Source of the DNA: Thermoplasmatota archaeon
GTDB lineage: Archaea > Thermoplasmatota > E2 > DHVEG-1
DNA length: 60,731 bases
Assembly (NCBI GenBank): GCA_030601705.1
Contig: JAUWBM010000005.1
Location: forward strand, 1 to 60,731
Direction: 5' to 3'
Part shown: positions 28,520-36,026 of the stretch, in pieces
Numbering within the stretch: the stretch's first letter is position 1
Layout: each line of letters begins with the position of its first letter
Notes under the pieces: generated by a model
The model's database searches: none
What the model was told of the DNA's origin: nothing
What the model saw: only the letters and a program-made list of their open reading frames with translations
Made by a program: the position numbers and the translations under genes

Positions 28520-28672
28520 ATGGATAAATCTAAAATTCAACTCTTTTCAGATACAGTTCGAGAAAAACTCATTTATGAAATTCAACAGAGAGCAACACTA
28601 TTTGGTATTACGCCTGATAATATATTTGATGTTGATCAAGAGTTCGAAGATTCCATCGTGATCAATTTATGA
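28520..28672 (+). pseudogene. pglX 5' remnant (BREX adenine methyltransferase, truncated)
   Basis: An open frame of 50 codons directly after brxC, exactly where pglX normally begins. KIQLFSDTVREKLIYEIQQR followed by ATLFGIT matches the PglX N terminus, which opens with an A-x-x-x-R-x-x-L-I helix and an ALFGI motif. After about residue 40 the similarity fails, and the frame stops at 28672. No methyltransferase NPPY motif and no pglZ exist before brxL. A deletion has therefore removed most of pglX and all of pglZ. Confidence 0.75.
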
Positions 28673-28708
28673 AAAATTTAAAGGACTTGTAGCAAAGATT
28701 TGATAAGA

Positions 28709-30742
28709 ATGAATGAAGAAGTTGTTTCAATAGATGATAAACTAAATCAACATTTTTCTGGAAGGGTTGTTAGAAAAGATCTTACTAAACTTCTAAAAAT
28801 AGGGGCAAATGTTCCGATATATGTATTAGAATATTTATTGGGACAATATTGTGCGACAGATGATGAAAATTTAATAAATGAAGGAATGCAAAAAGTAAAA
28901 AAGATACTCTCTGAAAACTACGTTAGACCAGATGAAGCAGAAAAAATAAAATCAAAGATAAGAGAAACTGGTTACTTCACAGTTATTGATAAAGTAGATG
29001 TAAAACTCAACGAAAAAAGAGATCTATATGAAGCAACATTTTCAAATCTCGGCATAAAGCACGTGGAAATAGAACCAAAATATGTAAAAAAATTTGATAA
29101 ACTATTATGCGGAGGAATCTGGTGTATACTAAAAATTGAATATTCAACAGAATCAGCACAATCACCTTTTATAATTGATGATTTGAAACCAATACAAATA
29201 CCAAATGTAGATATTAAAGAAATACTAGAAAATAGAAAACATTTCACCAAAGAAGAATGGATGGACATACTTCTTAGATCTATTGGAATGGAACCAACAC
29301 AACTAGAATATAAAGTAAAATGGCATCTATTACTAAGATTAGTACCACTTGTTGAAAACAACTACAACCTATGTGAATTAGGACCACGAAGCACTGGAAA
29401 ATCACACGTATATAAAGAAATATCACCAAATTCAATTCTAATCTCAGGAGGGCAAACAACCGTTGCAAACCTTTTTTACAATATGTCAACAAGAACCATA
29501 GGGCTTGTTGGACTATGGGATGTAGTAGCTTTTGACGAAGTCGCAGGCATACATTTCAAAGATAAAGGTGGCATACAAATACTAAAGGACTACATGGCAT
29601 CAGGTTCATTTGCACGTGGAAAAGACCTCAAAAACGCTGATGCTTCAATTGTAATGATAGGAAACATAAACCAAAGCGTATCATCGTTAATAAAAACAGC
29701 ACATCTTTTTGCACCATTTCCAGAAGACATGAACAATGATACAGCATTTTTTGATAGAATACATTATTACTTACCAGGATGGGAAGTACCCAAATTTAGA
29801 CCTGAACATTTCACAGATAGATATGGATTTATCGTTGATTATCTAGCAGAATACTTAAGAGAAATGAGAAAACGGTCATTCAGCGATAGAATTTACAACC
29901 ACTATAAACTAGGAAACAACCTCCACCAGCGAGATGTCATAGGAGTAAAAAAGACATTCTCAGGACTTATGAAACTCATATATCCTGATGAAAAAATAAC
30001 AAAAGAAGAAGTTCAAGAAATACTAGAGTACGCACTTGAAGGAAGAAGGCGGGTAAAAGAACAACTAAAGAAAATTGGTGGCATGGAATTTTATGATGTA
30101 AACTTTTCATATATAGACAACGAAACCCAAGAAGAAAACTTTGTATCAGTTACAGAAACAGGAGGAACAAAACTAATACCAGAAGGACTAATAAAACCAG
30201 GACAACTCTACACTATAGGTGTCTCAAGTTCAAACAAAATAGGAGTATACAAAATAGAACTCCAAGTTGTTGCAGGATCTGGAAAATACGACAAAACAGG
30301 TCTAGGATCAAATCCTGAAGCAAAAGAAGGAGTAAATACAGCAATAAACTTTTTCAAAGCAAACGCAAAAGCAATTAGCCATACGATATCAACAAAAGAA
30401 AAAGACTACTTCCTACACGTTCAAGACATGTACGGAGTGGGAATGACAAAAGATTTAGCATTATCAATATTCATCAGCTTTTGTTCAGGAGCACTAGAAA
30501 AACCAGTACAGGAACAATTAGTAATTCTTGGCACTATGACAATAGGAGGCTCGATAAGCATCATGGAAAACCTATCAGATTTATTACAGGTCTGCCTTGA
30601 TGCTGGCGCAAAAAGAATACTAATTCCAATGTCATCAGCAGCAAAAATACAAACAGTACCACCAGAACTTTTTAGCAAATTCCAAATCTCATTTTATGAA
30701 GATCCAATTGATGCAGTACACAAAGCACTTGGATTCAATTAA
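28709..30742 (+). CDS. brxL: BREX AAA+/Lon-like protein BrxL
   Basis: About 677 residues. The N-terminal part DDKLNQHFSGRVVRKDLTKL is the BrxL opening. The AAA+ core has Walker A LGPRSTGKSH and Walker B WDVVAFDEVAG. The C-terminal Lon-like domain includes LHVQDMYGVGMTKDLALSIF and LGTMTIGGSISIMENL. BrxL forms DNA-binding rings and is needed for type I BREX immunity. An in-frame TTG at 28700 is a weaker start. Its codons are A-ending (AAA, ATA, GGA, ACA), in marked contrast to brxC, as if from another source. The usual Lon Ser in GPSAG is not evident. Confidence 0.92.
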   Translation: MNEEVVSIDDKLNQHFSGRVVRKDLTKLLKIGANVPIYVLEYLLGQYCATDDENLINEGMQKVKKILSENYVRPDEAEKIKSKIRETGYFTVIDKVDVKLNEKRDLYEATFSNLGIKHVEIEPKYVKKFDKLLCGGIWCILKIEYSTESAQSPFIIDDLKPIQIPNVDIKEILENRKHFTKEEWMDILLRSIGMEPTQLEYKVKWHLLLRLVPLVENNYNLCELGPRSTGKSHVYKEISPNSILISGGQTTVANLFYNMSTRTIGLVGLWDVVAFDEVAGIHFKDKGGIQILKDYMASGSFARGKDLKNADASIVMIGNINQSVSSLIKTAHLFAPFPEDMNNDTAFFDRIHYYLPGWEVPKFRPEHFTDRYGFIVDYLAEYLREMRKRSFSDRIYNHYKLGNNLHQRDVIGVKKTFSGLMKLIYPDEKITKEEVQEILEYALEGRRRVKEQLKKIGGMEFYDVNFSYIDNETQEENFVSVTETGGTKLIPEGLIKPGQLYTIGVSSSNKIGVYKIELQVVAGSGKYDKTGLGSNPEAKEGVNTAINFFKANAKAISHTISTKEKDYFLHVQDMYGVGMTKDLALSIFISFCSGALEKPVQEQLVILGTMTIGGSISIMENLSDLLQVCLDAGAKRILIPMSSAAKIQTVPPELFSKFQISFYEDPIDAVHKALGFN

Positions 30743-30746
30743 TATA

Positions 30747-31058
30747 TCAAAAATAACCAAAATCTTTCAATATTTTAAAAATAGTTTCATAGATATCATT
30801 TACATCTTTTTCTGAAGAACCGCCTGTAATAATATATTTTCCATTTCTATATATGGTTACATGCCTTAAATTCCCATTAACCTCAACCTTAACGAGTAAT
30901 CCAGGGTACTGATCGGGTTCATATTCCTTTATAGGAAAATCAATCTCACTATAAACTTTAACTATATCGATCTTTTTAGGAAATCTTCCAGTTGCAACGA
31001 TATTTACTATTGTTGGTCGTGTTCCAAATTGTTCATTAGTTTTCTTTTTAGACTTCAT
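30747..31058 (-). CDS. single-repeat TBP-like protein
   Basis: A 103-residue protein that is one half of a TATA-binding protein. After a Lys-rich start, TIVNIVATGRF, KIDIVKVYSE, KEYEPDQYPGLLVKVE, NGKYIITGG and DVNDIYETIFKILKDFGY align in order with repeat 1 of the window's own TBP (QNIVAST, KLDLVVIAQS, EYEPEQFPGLVYRL, SGKANCTGA). The intercalating Phe of FPGL is Tyr, and the second aromatic (LLFTSGK) is Tyr in TIYRNGK. A dimer could rebuild a TBP-like saddle. It converges on brxL with four bases between. It could be an island transcription factor or a TBP antagonist. Confidence 0.8.
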   Translation of the reverse strand: MKSKKKTNEQFGTRPTIVNIVATGRFPKKIDIVKVYSEIDFPIKEYEPDQYPGLLVKVEVNGNLRHVTIYRNGKYIITGGSSEKDVNDIYETIFKILKDFGYF

Positions 31059-31144
31059 ATAACAGTCAACTCAAATGAATGAAAGTATTAAGAAGCCATG
31101 GTTAAATATTTTCGTTGGAACGAATTCAATTATATACACAGAAT

Positions 31145-31816
31145 TCATAATAATTTTTTATCCTTCAAACTAAAAAAATTTTCTTTTCCAATTATTATAT
31201 GATCCAATACTTTTATTCCTAAAATATCTCCAGCATCCTTTATAATTTTAGTGACTTCTTCATCTTCACTGCTTGGCTTACAATCACCACTAGGATGATT
31301 ATGAACCAAAATGATACTATTAGAACTTGCTTTAATGGCAGGATTAAAAACCTCCCTGGGATGAATCAATGAAGAGTTTAACGTGCCAACAGAAATCAAT
31401 TCTTCAGAAATAATCTGATTTTTTGTATCAAGAAGCAATGCATAGAAATGCTCTTTCTTTTTATCTTGGAGCTCGTCAACATAGTAGTTGAAAACATCTT
31501 CTGCAGTCTTGATTTTTTGTTTATGGCCTACTTTGTTTAACCTGTTTGTCCTCCTAAAAATCTCAAACATCGCTTGAATTCTCATCGCTTGAATATCATT
31601 TTTAAATTCTTTCTCAAGCTCAGAAAGCGATAGATCAGGTAACTTATTAAAATGATATTTTGAAAGAACCCTATGAGATAAATCAATGGCATTCTCTTTT
31701 TTATTTCCCCGGCCAAGAACAGCCGCTAAAAGTTCGGCATTACTAAGATTAGAAACACCTTTATTCTTTAGCCTCGTCCAAGGTCTATCAAACCAAGGTA
31801 TCTCTCTGATTTTCAT
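31145..31816 (-). CDS. radC: RadC-like JAB/MPN protein
   Basis: A 223-residue RadC-family (UPF0758) protein. The N-terminal helix-hairpin-helix part is LSNAELLAAVLGRGNKKENAIDL. The C-terminal MPN domain carries the JAMM metal motif HNHPSGDCKPSSED (about residues 172-185). Despite the old name, no repair role is established. Genes of this family are common on mobile and defence islands. Full length. It diverges from the AbiE pair across a 267-base gap with two palindromes. Confidence 0.92.
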   Translation of the reverse strand: MKIREIPWFDRPWTRLKNKGVSNLSNAELLAAVLGRGNKKENAIDLSHRVLSKYHFNKLPDLSLSELEKEFKNDIQAMRIQAMFEIFRRTNRLNKVGHKQKIKTAEDVFNYYVDELQDKKKEHFYALLLDTKNQIISEELISVGTLNSSLIHPREVFNPAIKASSNSIILVHNHPSGDCKPSSEDEEVTKIIKDAGDILGIKVLDHIIIGKENFFSLKDKKLL

Positions 31817-31911
31817 AAAATGATAACTATTAATTCTTACTTATATTTTTCTTAGCAAAGAAGAAAATTACTTATTAATAAAAATTATAACATCTGATTG
31901 TAAAAAATACC

Positions 31912-31928
31912 TTCACTTTTAAAGTGAA
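31912..31928. promoter_or_regulatory. palindrome between radC and the AbiE pair
   Basis: TTCACTTT and AAAGTGAA with one base between make a perfect inverted repeat. The outer half-sites TTCAC/GTGAA are the same as in the palindrome at 32031-32048 near the AbiEi start. A second binding site for the same regulator is possible, and a hairpin is the alternative. Confidence 0.4.
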
Positions 31929-32010
31929 TTCTACAATACGCCGGTAAAAAGCATGTATATTGTTGAAAATATGTAAAACTTATTCTCAAGTAATTCAAAA
32001 ATATCAAAAA

Positions 32011-32048
32011 GTTTTTATATCTTTAAATAGTTTCACCGAACGGTGAAA
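32011..32048 (+). promoter_or_regulatory. promoter and operator of the AbiEi/AbiEii operon
   Basis: TTTTTATATC at about 32012-32021 is a TATA-like box. Directly downstream, TTTCACCG-AA-CGGTGAAA (32031-32048) is a perfect 8-base inverted repeat covering the expected transcription start. AbiEi-type antitoxins are known to repress their own operons by binding inverted repeats through an N-terminal winged helix, so this is a good operator candidate. Confidence 0.6.
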
Positions 32049-32083
32049 TAGGTCTGTTTAGCGAAACTGAAATACAACAAAGA

Positions 32084-33103
32084 TTGCAAAAAAAACTGGA
32101 ATCTCTACTGGAACCCATAAAAATTATTAAAACTACCCAACAAAAAAATAAACAAAAAGATTTCACCCCAGATATTATTGTAAAAACCAAATACAAGAAC
32201 AAAGAGAAAAATCTCATAATTGAAATAAAATCGATAGGAGAACCAAGACACATTGAGCGCGCAATAACTCAATTGAAACTATATACAAATAAATTTGAAA
32301 ATTGTTATCCCATTGTTGCCTCATCATCTCTTAGTGAAAAATCTAGAGAAATCTGTAAACAATTAAATATTGGATACATTGATCTTTTAGGAAACATATA
32401 CATTGATCTCCCATATCTTCATATCGAAAAAGAAAGTAAAGAAACGAAACCAAAAGAAAAGAAAAGACAAAAAAAATTATTTTCACCAGTTGCAACCCGA
32501 ATAATTAGAACTCTGCTTTTAGAACCGGATAATGAATGGACAATAAAATCATTATCAGAAAAAACACATGTTAGTCTGGGGTATACACATAGAGTCGTTG
32601 AAAAATTATCAGATGAACTTTTTCTTTCAAGAAACAAAAACTACCGGTTAATATTAGAAGATAAATCACGCTTGTTAGATGTTTGGAGAGACTCATACTC
32701 ATTTGAAGATAACACTGTTCAATCTTTCTATACATTTGAAAAAAATAAGGATATTCTTTTTGAAAAAATTGAAGAAATATCAAAATCAAATAAATTACAA
32801 TACGCTTTAACTCTTCATTCAGGAGCATCTATTATTGCGCCATATGTACGTTATACTGACATCCATGTATATATTGGATCAAACATCGAACAATGGATAA
32901 AACAATTAGATTTAAGACCTGTTGACTCAGGAGCAAATATCTATCTAATAATACCTTACGATGAGGGTGTATTTCAAGGACTACAAACTATCAATAAAAA
33001 AAGAATTGCTTCAAATATTCAACTATATTTAGATCTCTATAATTATCCAAAAAGAGGAAAAGAACAAGCAGATTTCCTAAGAGAAAGAAAAATAAAATTC
33101 TGA
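32084..33103 (+). CDS. AbiEi-like antitoxin/regulator with PD-(D/E)XK-like N-terminal domain
   Basis: About 339 residues from a TTG. No ATG or GTG lies between the in-frame stop at 32024 and this codon, so the start is uncertain. Residues ~20-115 look like a restriction-endonuclease fold: FTPDIIVKTK, then NLIIEIKSIG, giving the D and E-x-K pair, then AITQLKLYTNKF. GYIDLLGNIYID follows, as in AbiEi relatives. Residues ~145-200 form a winged helix (TRIIRTLLLEPDNEWTIKSL). It is 22 bases upstream of the nucleotidyltransferase gene. By family knowledge it is the antitoxin and autorepressor of the pair; nuclease activity is unproven. Confidence 0.7.
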   Translation: MQKKLESLLEPIKIIKTTQQKNKQKDFTPDIIVKTKYKNKEKNLIIEIKSIGEPRHIERAITQLKLYTNKFENCYPIVASSSLSEKSREICKQLNIGYIDLLGNIYIDLPYLHIEKESKETKPKEKKRQKKLFSPVATRIIRTLLLEPDNEWTIKSLSEKTHVSLGYTHRVVEKLSDELFLSRNKNYRLILEDKSRLLDVWRDSYSFEDNTVQSFYTFEKNKDILFEKIEEISKSNKLQYALTLHSGASIIAPYVRYTDIHVYIGSNIEQWIKQLDLRPVDSGANIYLIIPYDEGVFQGLQTINKKRIASNIQLYLDLYNYPKRGKEQADFLRERKIKF

Positions 33104-33125
33104 AAAATGTGGAGGATATGATATA

Positions 33126-33974
33126 ATGCCAAGAACTGTTGATGATTACCCAAATATCGTTGAAATATCGAAATCTGTAATTTTAGAACTTTGGAGATGC
33201 TTACATAGATATAACGATGCTATGAATTTAATTGGAGGGTGGGCTCCATATTTTATTTTAGAGAGATGTGGGGGAAAATCATATGAACATGATCATATCG
33301 GGTCAATTGATATAGACATCGCGTTAAATTCACAGATAGTTTCTGAGAAAGAATATGCAAATATTGAACAATTAATTAAAAAACTTGGTTATACCAACAT
33401 GATAGACTCAGATAATAAGCCAGTTCCATTTATTTTTTTAAAAACTTTTACTATAAGTGATATTGATTACATTATGGAAGTTGACTTTGTTGGATCTTAT
33501 TATGGTAATAAAGGACATCGCCATCAAAGAGTCAGTGGACTACTTGCAAGAAAATGTCATGGTGTAGATATTGTATTTGATAATTTTTTCAAAGAACAAA
33601 TAAAAGGTCAATTTCCAGAAGGCGGTAAAACAGAACAGGAAATCAAAATAGCAAATCTTGTATCTTCCATAACAATGAAAGGAATTGTCTTGGGTGAAAG
33701 ATACAAAGAAAAAGATGCATATGATCTCTATTATTTAGTAACTTATTACAAAAATGGTCCAAAAGATGTAGCAGATGAAATAAATAATTGTATAGATGAT
33801 ACCTTAGTTAAAGAGGCACTTGCTACAATTAAGAAAGATTTTCATAGTAGAGATTCTCCAGGTCCTGCATGGGTTGCAAATTTCCTAAATGAAACAGAAG
33901 GTGATGCAAGGGAAAGAAGATTAACTGATGTTTTTATGAATGTTAATGAATTTCTTGAAAATATCAATGAGTAA
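33126..33974 (+). CDS. AbiEii-like nucleotidyltransferase toxin
   Basis: A 282-residue nucleotidyltransferase-fold protein. LIGGWAPYFIL followed by GSIDIDIAL gives the G-G and D-x-D catalytic pattern, and EKDAYDLYYLVTYY is the downstream motif seen in AbiEii/MenT-type proteins. Those toxins transfer nucleotides onto tRNA or other targets. The partner gene upstream is the AbiEi-like protein, making a type IV-like toxin-antitoxin pair. GGAGGATATGATA precedes the ATG. The family is clear; the target is unknown. Confidence 0.75.
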   Translation: MPRTVDDYPNIVEISKSVILELWRCLHRYNDAMNLIGGWAPYFILERCGGKSYEHDHIGSIDIDIALNSQIVSEKEYANIEQLIKKLGYTNMIDSDNKPVPFIFLKTFTISDIDYIMEVDFVGSYYGNKGHRHQRVSGLLARKCHGVDIVFDNFFKEQIKGQFPEGGKTEQEIKIANLVSSITMKGIVLGERYKEKDAYDLYYLVTYYKNGPKDVADEINNCIDDTLVKEALATIKKDFHSRDSPGPAWVANFLNETEGDARERRLTDVFMNVNEFLENINE

Positions 33975-34018
33975 AATCTCTTTTAGAGGATAAAATTAGA
34001 AAATAATCATGCATTAAT

Positions 34019-34201
34019 TTATTTTTCAATTTCATCTTTTAAGATATAAAGGCCTCGTTCAATAGCATGCGTAAGATTTGCAAATTCCATATTCTTGATT
34101 TTAACGCATGCTAATTTAAATTTATTTTGAGAATCATGTAGACAAGAAAATGGCTTAAATTCGAAAACACCCCTAAAAACCTTGGTTTCGACTGGAAACA
34201 A
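34019..34201 (-). CDS. short hypothetical protein
   Basis: A 60-residue frame without recognised motifs, mixed charge and no membrane segment (ends NLTHAIERGLYILKDEIEK, likely a helix). There is no ribosome site before the ATG. It lies convergent to the AbiEii gene, 45 bases past it. It could be the tail of a lost gene. Weak call. Confidence 0.3.
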   Translation of the reverse strand: MFPVETKVFRGVFEFKPFSCLHDSQNKFKLACVKIKNMEFANLTHAIERGLYILKDEIEK

Positions 34202-34270
34202 CAGGAATAAAGGGGTATACTCCCGTCGAGCATGTCGGTTAAAAGTTGAATGCTCCTATATTTTTTTAAC

Positions 34271-34303
34271 TACCAAAGATATTTTAGGTTGTGGTCAGAT
34301 ATA
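34271..34303 (+). repeat. 33-nt repeat, right copy
   Basis: Same 33 bases as at 18986-19018 with one substitution, same orientation, 15,285 bases apart. A TATA-like AATATTTATAAG lies about 24 bases downstream, before a pair of small membrane protein genes. It marks the right side of the accessory region or is a shared promoter element. Confidence 0.75.
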
Positions 34304-34372
34304 TTTTATAATACATCAAATTACAATATTTATAAGAAAATAACCACATTCTATCATATGGAGGAGGAAAAA

Positions 34373-34579
34373 ATGAGCAAAGCACCTATAGGATTAATCA
34401 AAAACATGAGTAAAGCACGCATAGGAGCAGTCCTCCTCACAATAGGGGTTATAATCTCTCTTTTTGGAATAAAATATACGGAAACATGTATGATAACAGC
34501 AATAATGGGCGTGATTTTATTTTTTGTAGGATTATGGATGATATTCACGAAAGCTGAAAAAGGTGGAATGAAATTGTAG
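34373..34579 (+). CDS. small membrane protein
   Basis: A 68-residue protein from the ATG after GGAGGAGG (an in-frame start at 34250 exists but lies before the promoter). It has two hydrophobic segments, residues ~17-32 and ~38-57, and a Lys-rich end. It is followed at 18 bases by another small membrane protein. No family recognised. Confidence 0.6.
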   Translation: MSKAPIGLIKNMSKARIGAVLLTIGVIISLFGIKYTETCMITAIMGVILFFVGLWMIFTKAEKGGMKL

Positions 34580-34597
34580 ATTTGAAAGGAGGTAATA

Positions 34598-34909
34598 ATG
34601 GTTCGGGGAATTGATGTTCCAAAGGAAAAGAAGAAACCGTGGAAGACAAGGATGGAAAGAGACATAATAATGCATAAAGACATAAAAGAATCAGGTCTTC
34701 AAGGTGGAAAAGTTATAGGAGATAATTTATCATTACTTGCATTTATCATTGGAATACCAATGTTAATTATTGGAATGTATCCACTGTTTAGTATGTTATT
34801 TGGTTTTGGTTTCCCTATAAATTTGGCTAATATAATTCTAATTTTATTGGTTAATGTTATTGGTTTGTTATTAATTATTGGTGGATACTTTATTTATAGG
34901 GGGAGTTAA
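34598..34909 (+). CDS. small membrane protein
   Basis: A 103-residue protein with a basic cytoplasmic N terminus (PKEKKKPWKTRMERD) and two hydrophobic segments at about 44-68 and 75-98. The ribosome site is AAAGGAGG. It is co-transcribed with the 68-residue protein upstream. Function unknown. Confidence 0.6.
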   Translation: MVRGIDVPKEKKKPWKTRMERDIIMHKDIKESGLQGGKVIGDNLSLLAFIIGIPMLIIGMYPLFSMLFGFGFPINLANIILILLVNVIGLLLIIGGYFIYRGS

Positions 34910-34972
34910 ACTCTTAAAAATAGGATTTATAAAGTATTACTTATTGGTAAATTGTAGCTTGGAGGAGTAAAA

Positions 34973-36025
34973 ATGAAACAAGAAGAAAGAATAAAGATGT
35001 TTAAAGACGTGTTTGCTCCTAAATCTGGAGAAAAAGTATTGTTCCTGGTGGATATACCTCATGACAATATAAAAGATAATGCTACTTGGAAAGATCGTAG
35101 AGAAATGGCTAGGGGCTGGTATCAAACTTTTACAGAGATGGGTAATGAGAATGGTTTCTCTGTCAGTATGATGGAGTATAAAGCCACAGGTGCCCATAAT
35201 TCACCAGTTCCTCAAGATGCTATAGATAATGCAAAGAAATCAAATCTCATTATTGCAATGACTGAATTCTCTGGGACATCAACATTGTTACCTATTTGTA
35301 GAGCCGAAGGTTCAATAACCAGGGGCGCAAGTATGCCTGGTGTAGAAAAAAGGATGGAAGAAACCGCACTTCTAGCAGATTATGCAGAAGTTAAAAAGTA
35401 TGCTTTAGCTATTGAAAAAATGTTAAATGTAACCATTGGTGCAGAAGTATTGTTTTCAACTGGTGATACTTTGTATATTGATTTGCGGAATCGCTATGCA
35501 CACGCAGATATAGGTGAGTGTATAAAATCAGGACAAGCCATAAACTTTCCTAGTGGAGAAACATGTAAGGTACCTTATGAGGCAGCATCTGATGAAATTG
35601 CTGAATTTGGAGACAGTAAAACAGAAGGAATTATGCCAGTTGCCTATGAAGAGGGTATTGTTAAATTTGTTATAAAAAATAACAAGATTGTAGAGGTCGT
35701 TGGTAAAAATAAAAAAGCAGAAGAGATGCGTGCTTTTTTTGAAAAAGATGACACTCATTGTAATATTGCTGAGTTGGGTATTGGATGTAACCAAAAAGCA
35801 GTTGTAACGGGGAACATTCTTGAGGATGAAAAGGTAGGAGGACTCCATATTGCCTATGGGATGAGTACGCATCTTGGTGGAAAGGTAAATAGCGACATGC
35901 ATCAAGATATTTGTTATCCTAAGGGACGTCCTGTTGAAGCAAAAACTCTTACATTGTTTAATAAAAATGGTACAAAGACTGAATTGATACGAGATGCAAT
36001 GCTGCGTTATGAACTGCTTAAATAA
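34973..36025 (+). CDS. M29-type metallo-aminopeptidase-like protein
   Basis: A 350-residue protein of the M29/thermophilic aminopeptidase fold, which also includes NicX-type dioxygenases. The metal-site order near the C terminus is NIAELGIG (Glu), GLHIAYG (His) and SDMHQDI (His, Asp). The N-terminal half is a Rossmann-like lid (VLFLVDIPHDN). It probably trims peptides in the cytosol, consistent with the protein-degrading enzymes elsewhere in the window. Good GGAGG site, single gene with its own TATA-like element. Substrate specificity cannot be read from the sequence. Confidence 0.8.
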   Translation: MKQEERIKMFKDVFAPKSGEKVLFLVDIPHDNIKDNATWKDRREMARGWYQTFTEMGNENGFSVSMMEYKATGAHNSPVPQDAIDNAKKSNLIIAMTEFSGTSTLLPICRAEGSITRGASMPGVEKRMEETALLADYAEVKKYALAIEKMLNVTIGAEVLFSTGDTLYIDLRNRYAHADIGECIKSGQAINFPSGETCKVPYEAASDEIAEFGDSKTEGIMPVAYEEGIVKFVIKNNKIVEVVGKNKKAEEMRAFFEKDDTHCNIAELGIGCNQKAVVTGNILEDEKVGGLHIAYGMSTHLGGKVNSDMHQDICYPKGRPVEAKTLTLFNKNGTKTELIRDAMLRYELLK

Positions 36026-36026
36026 A

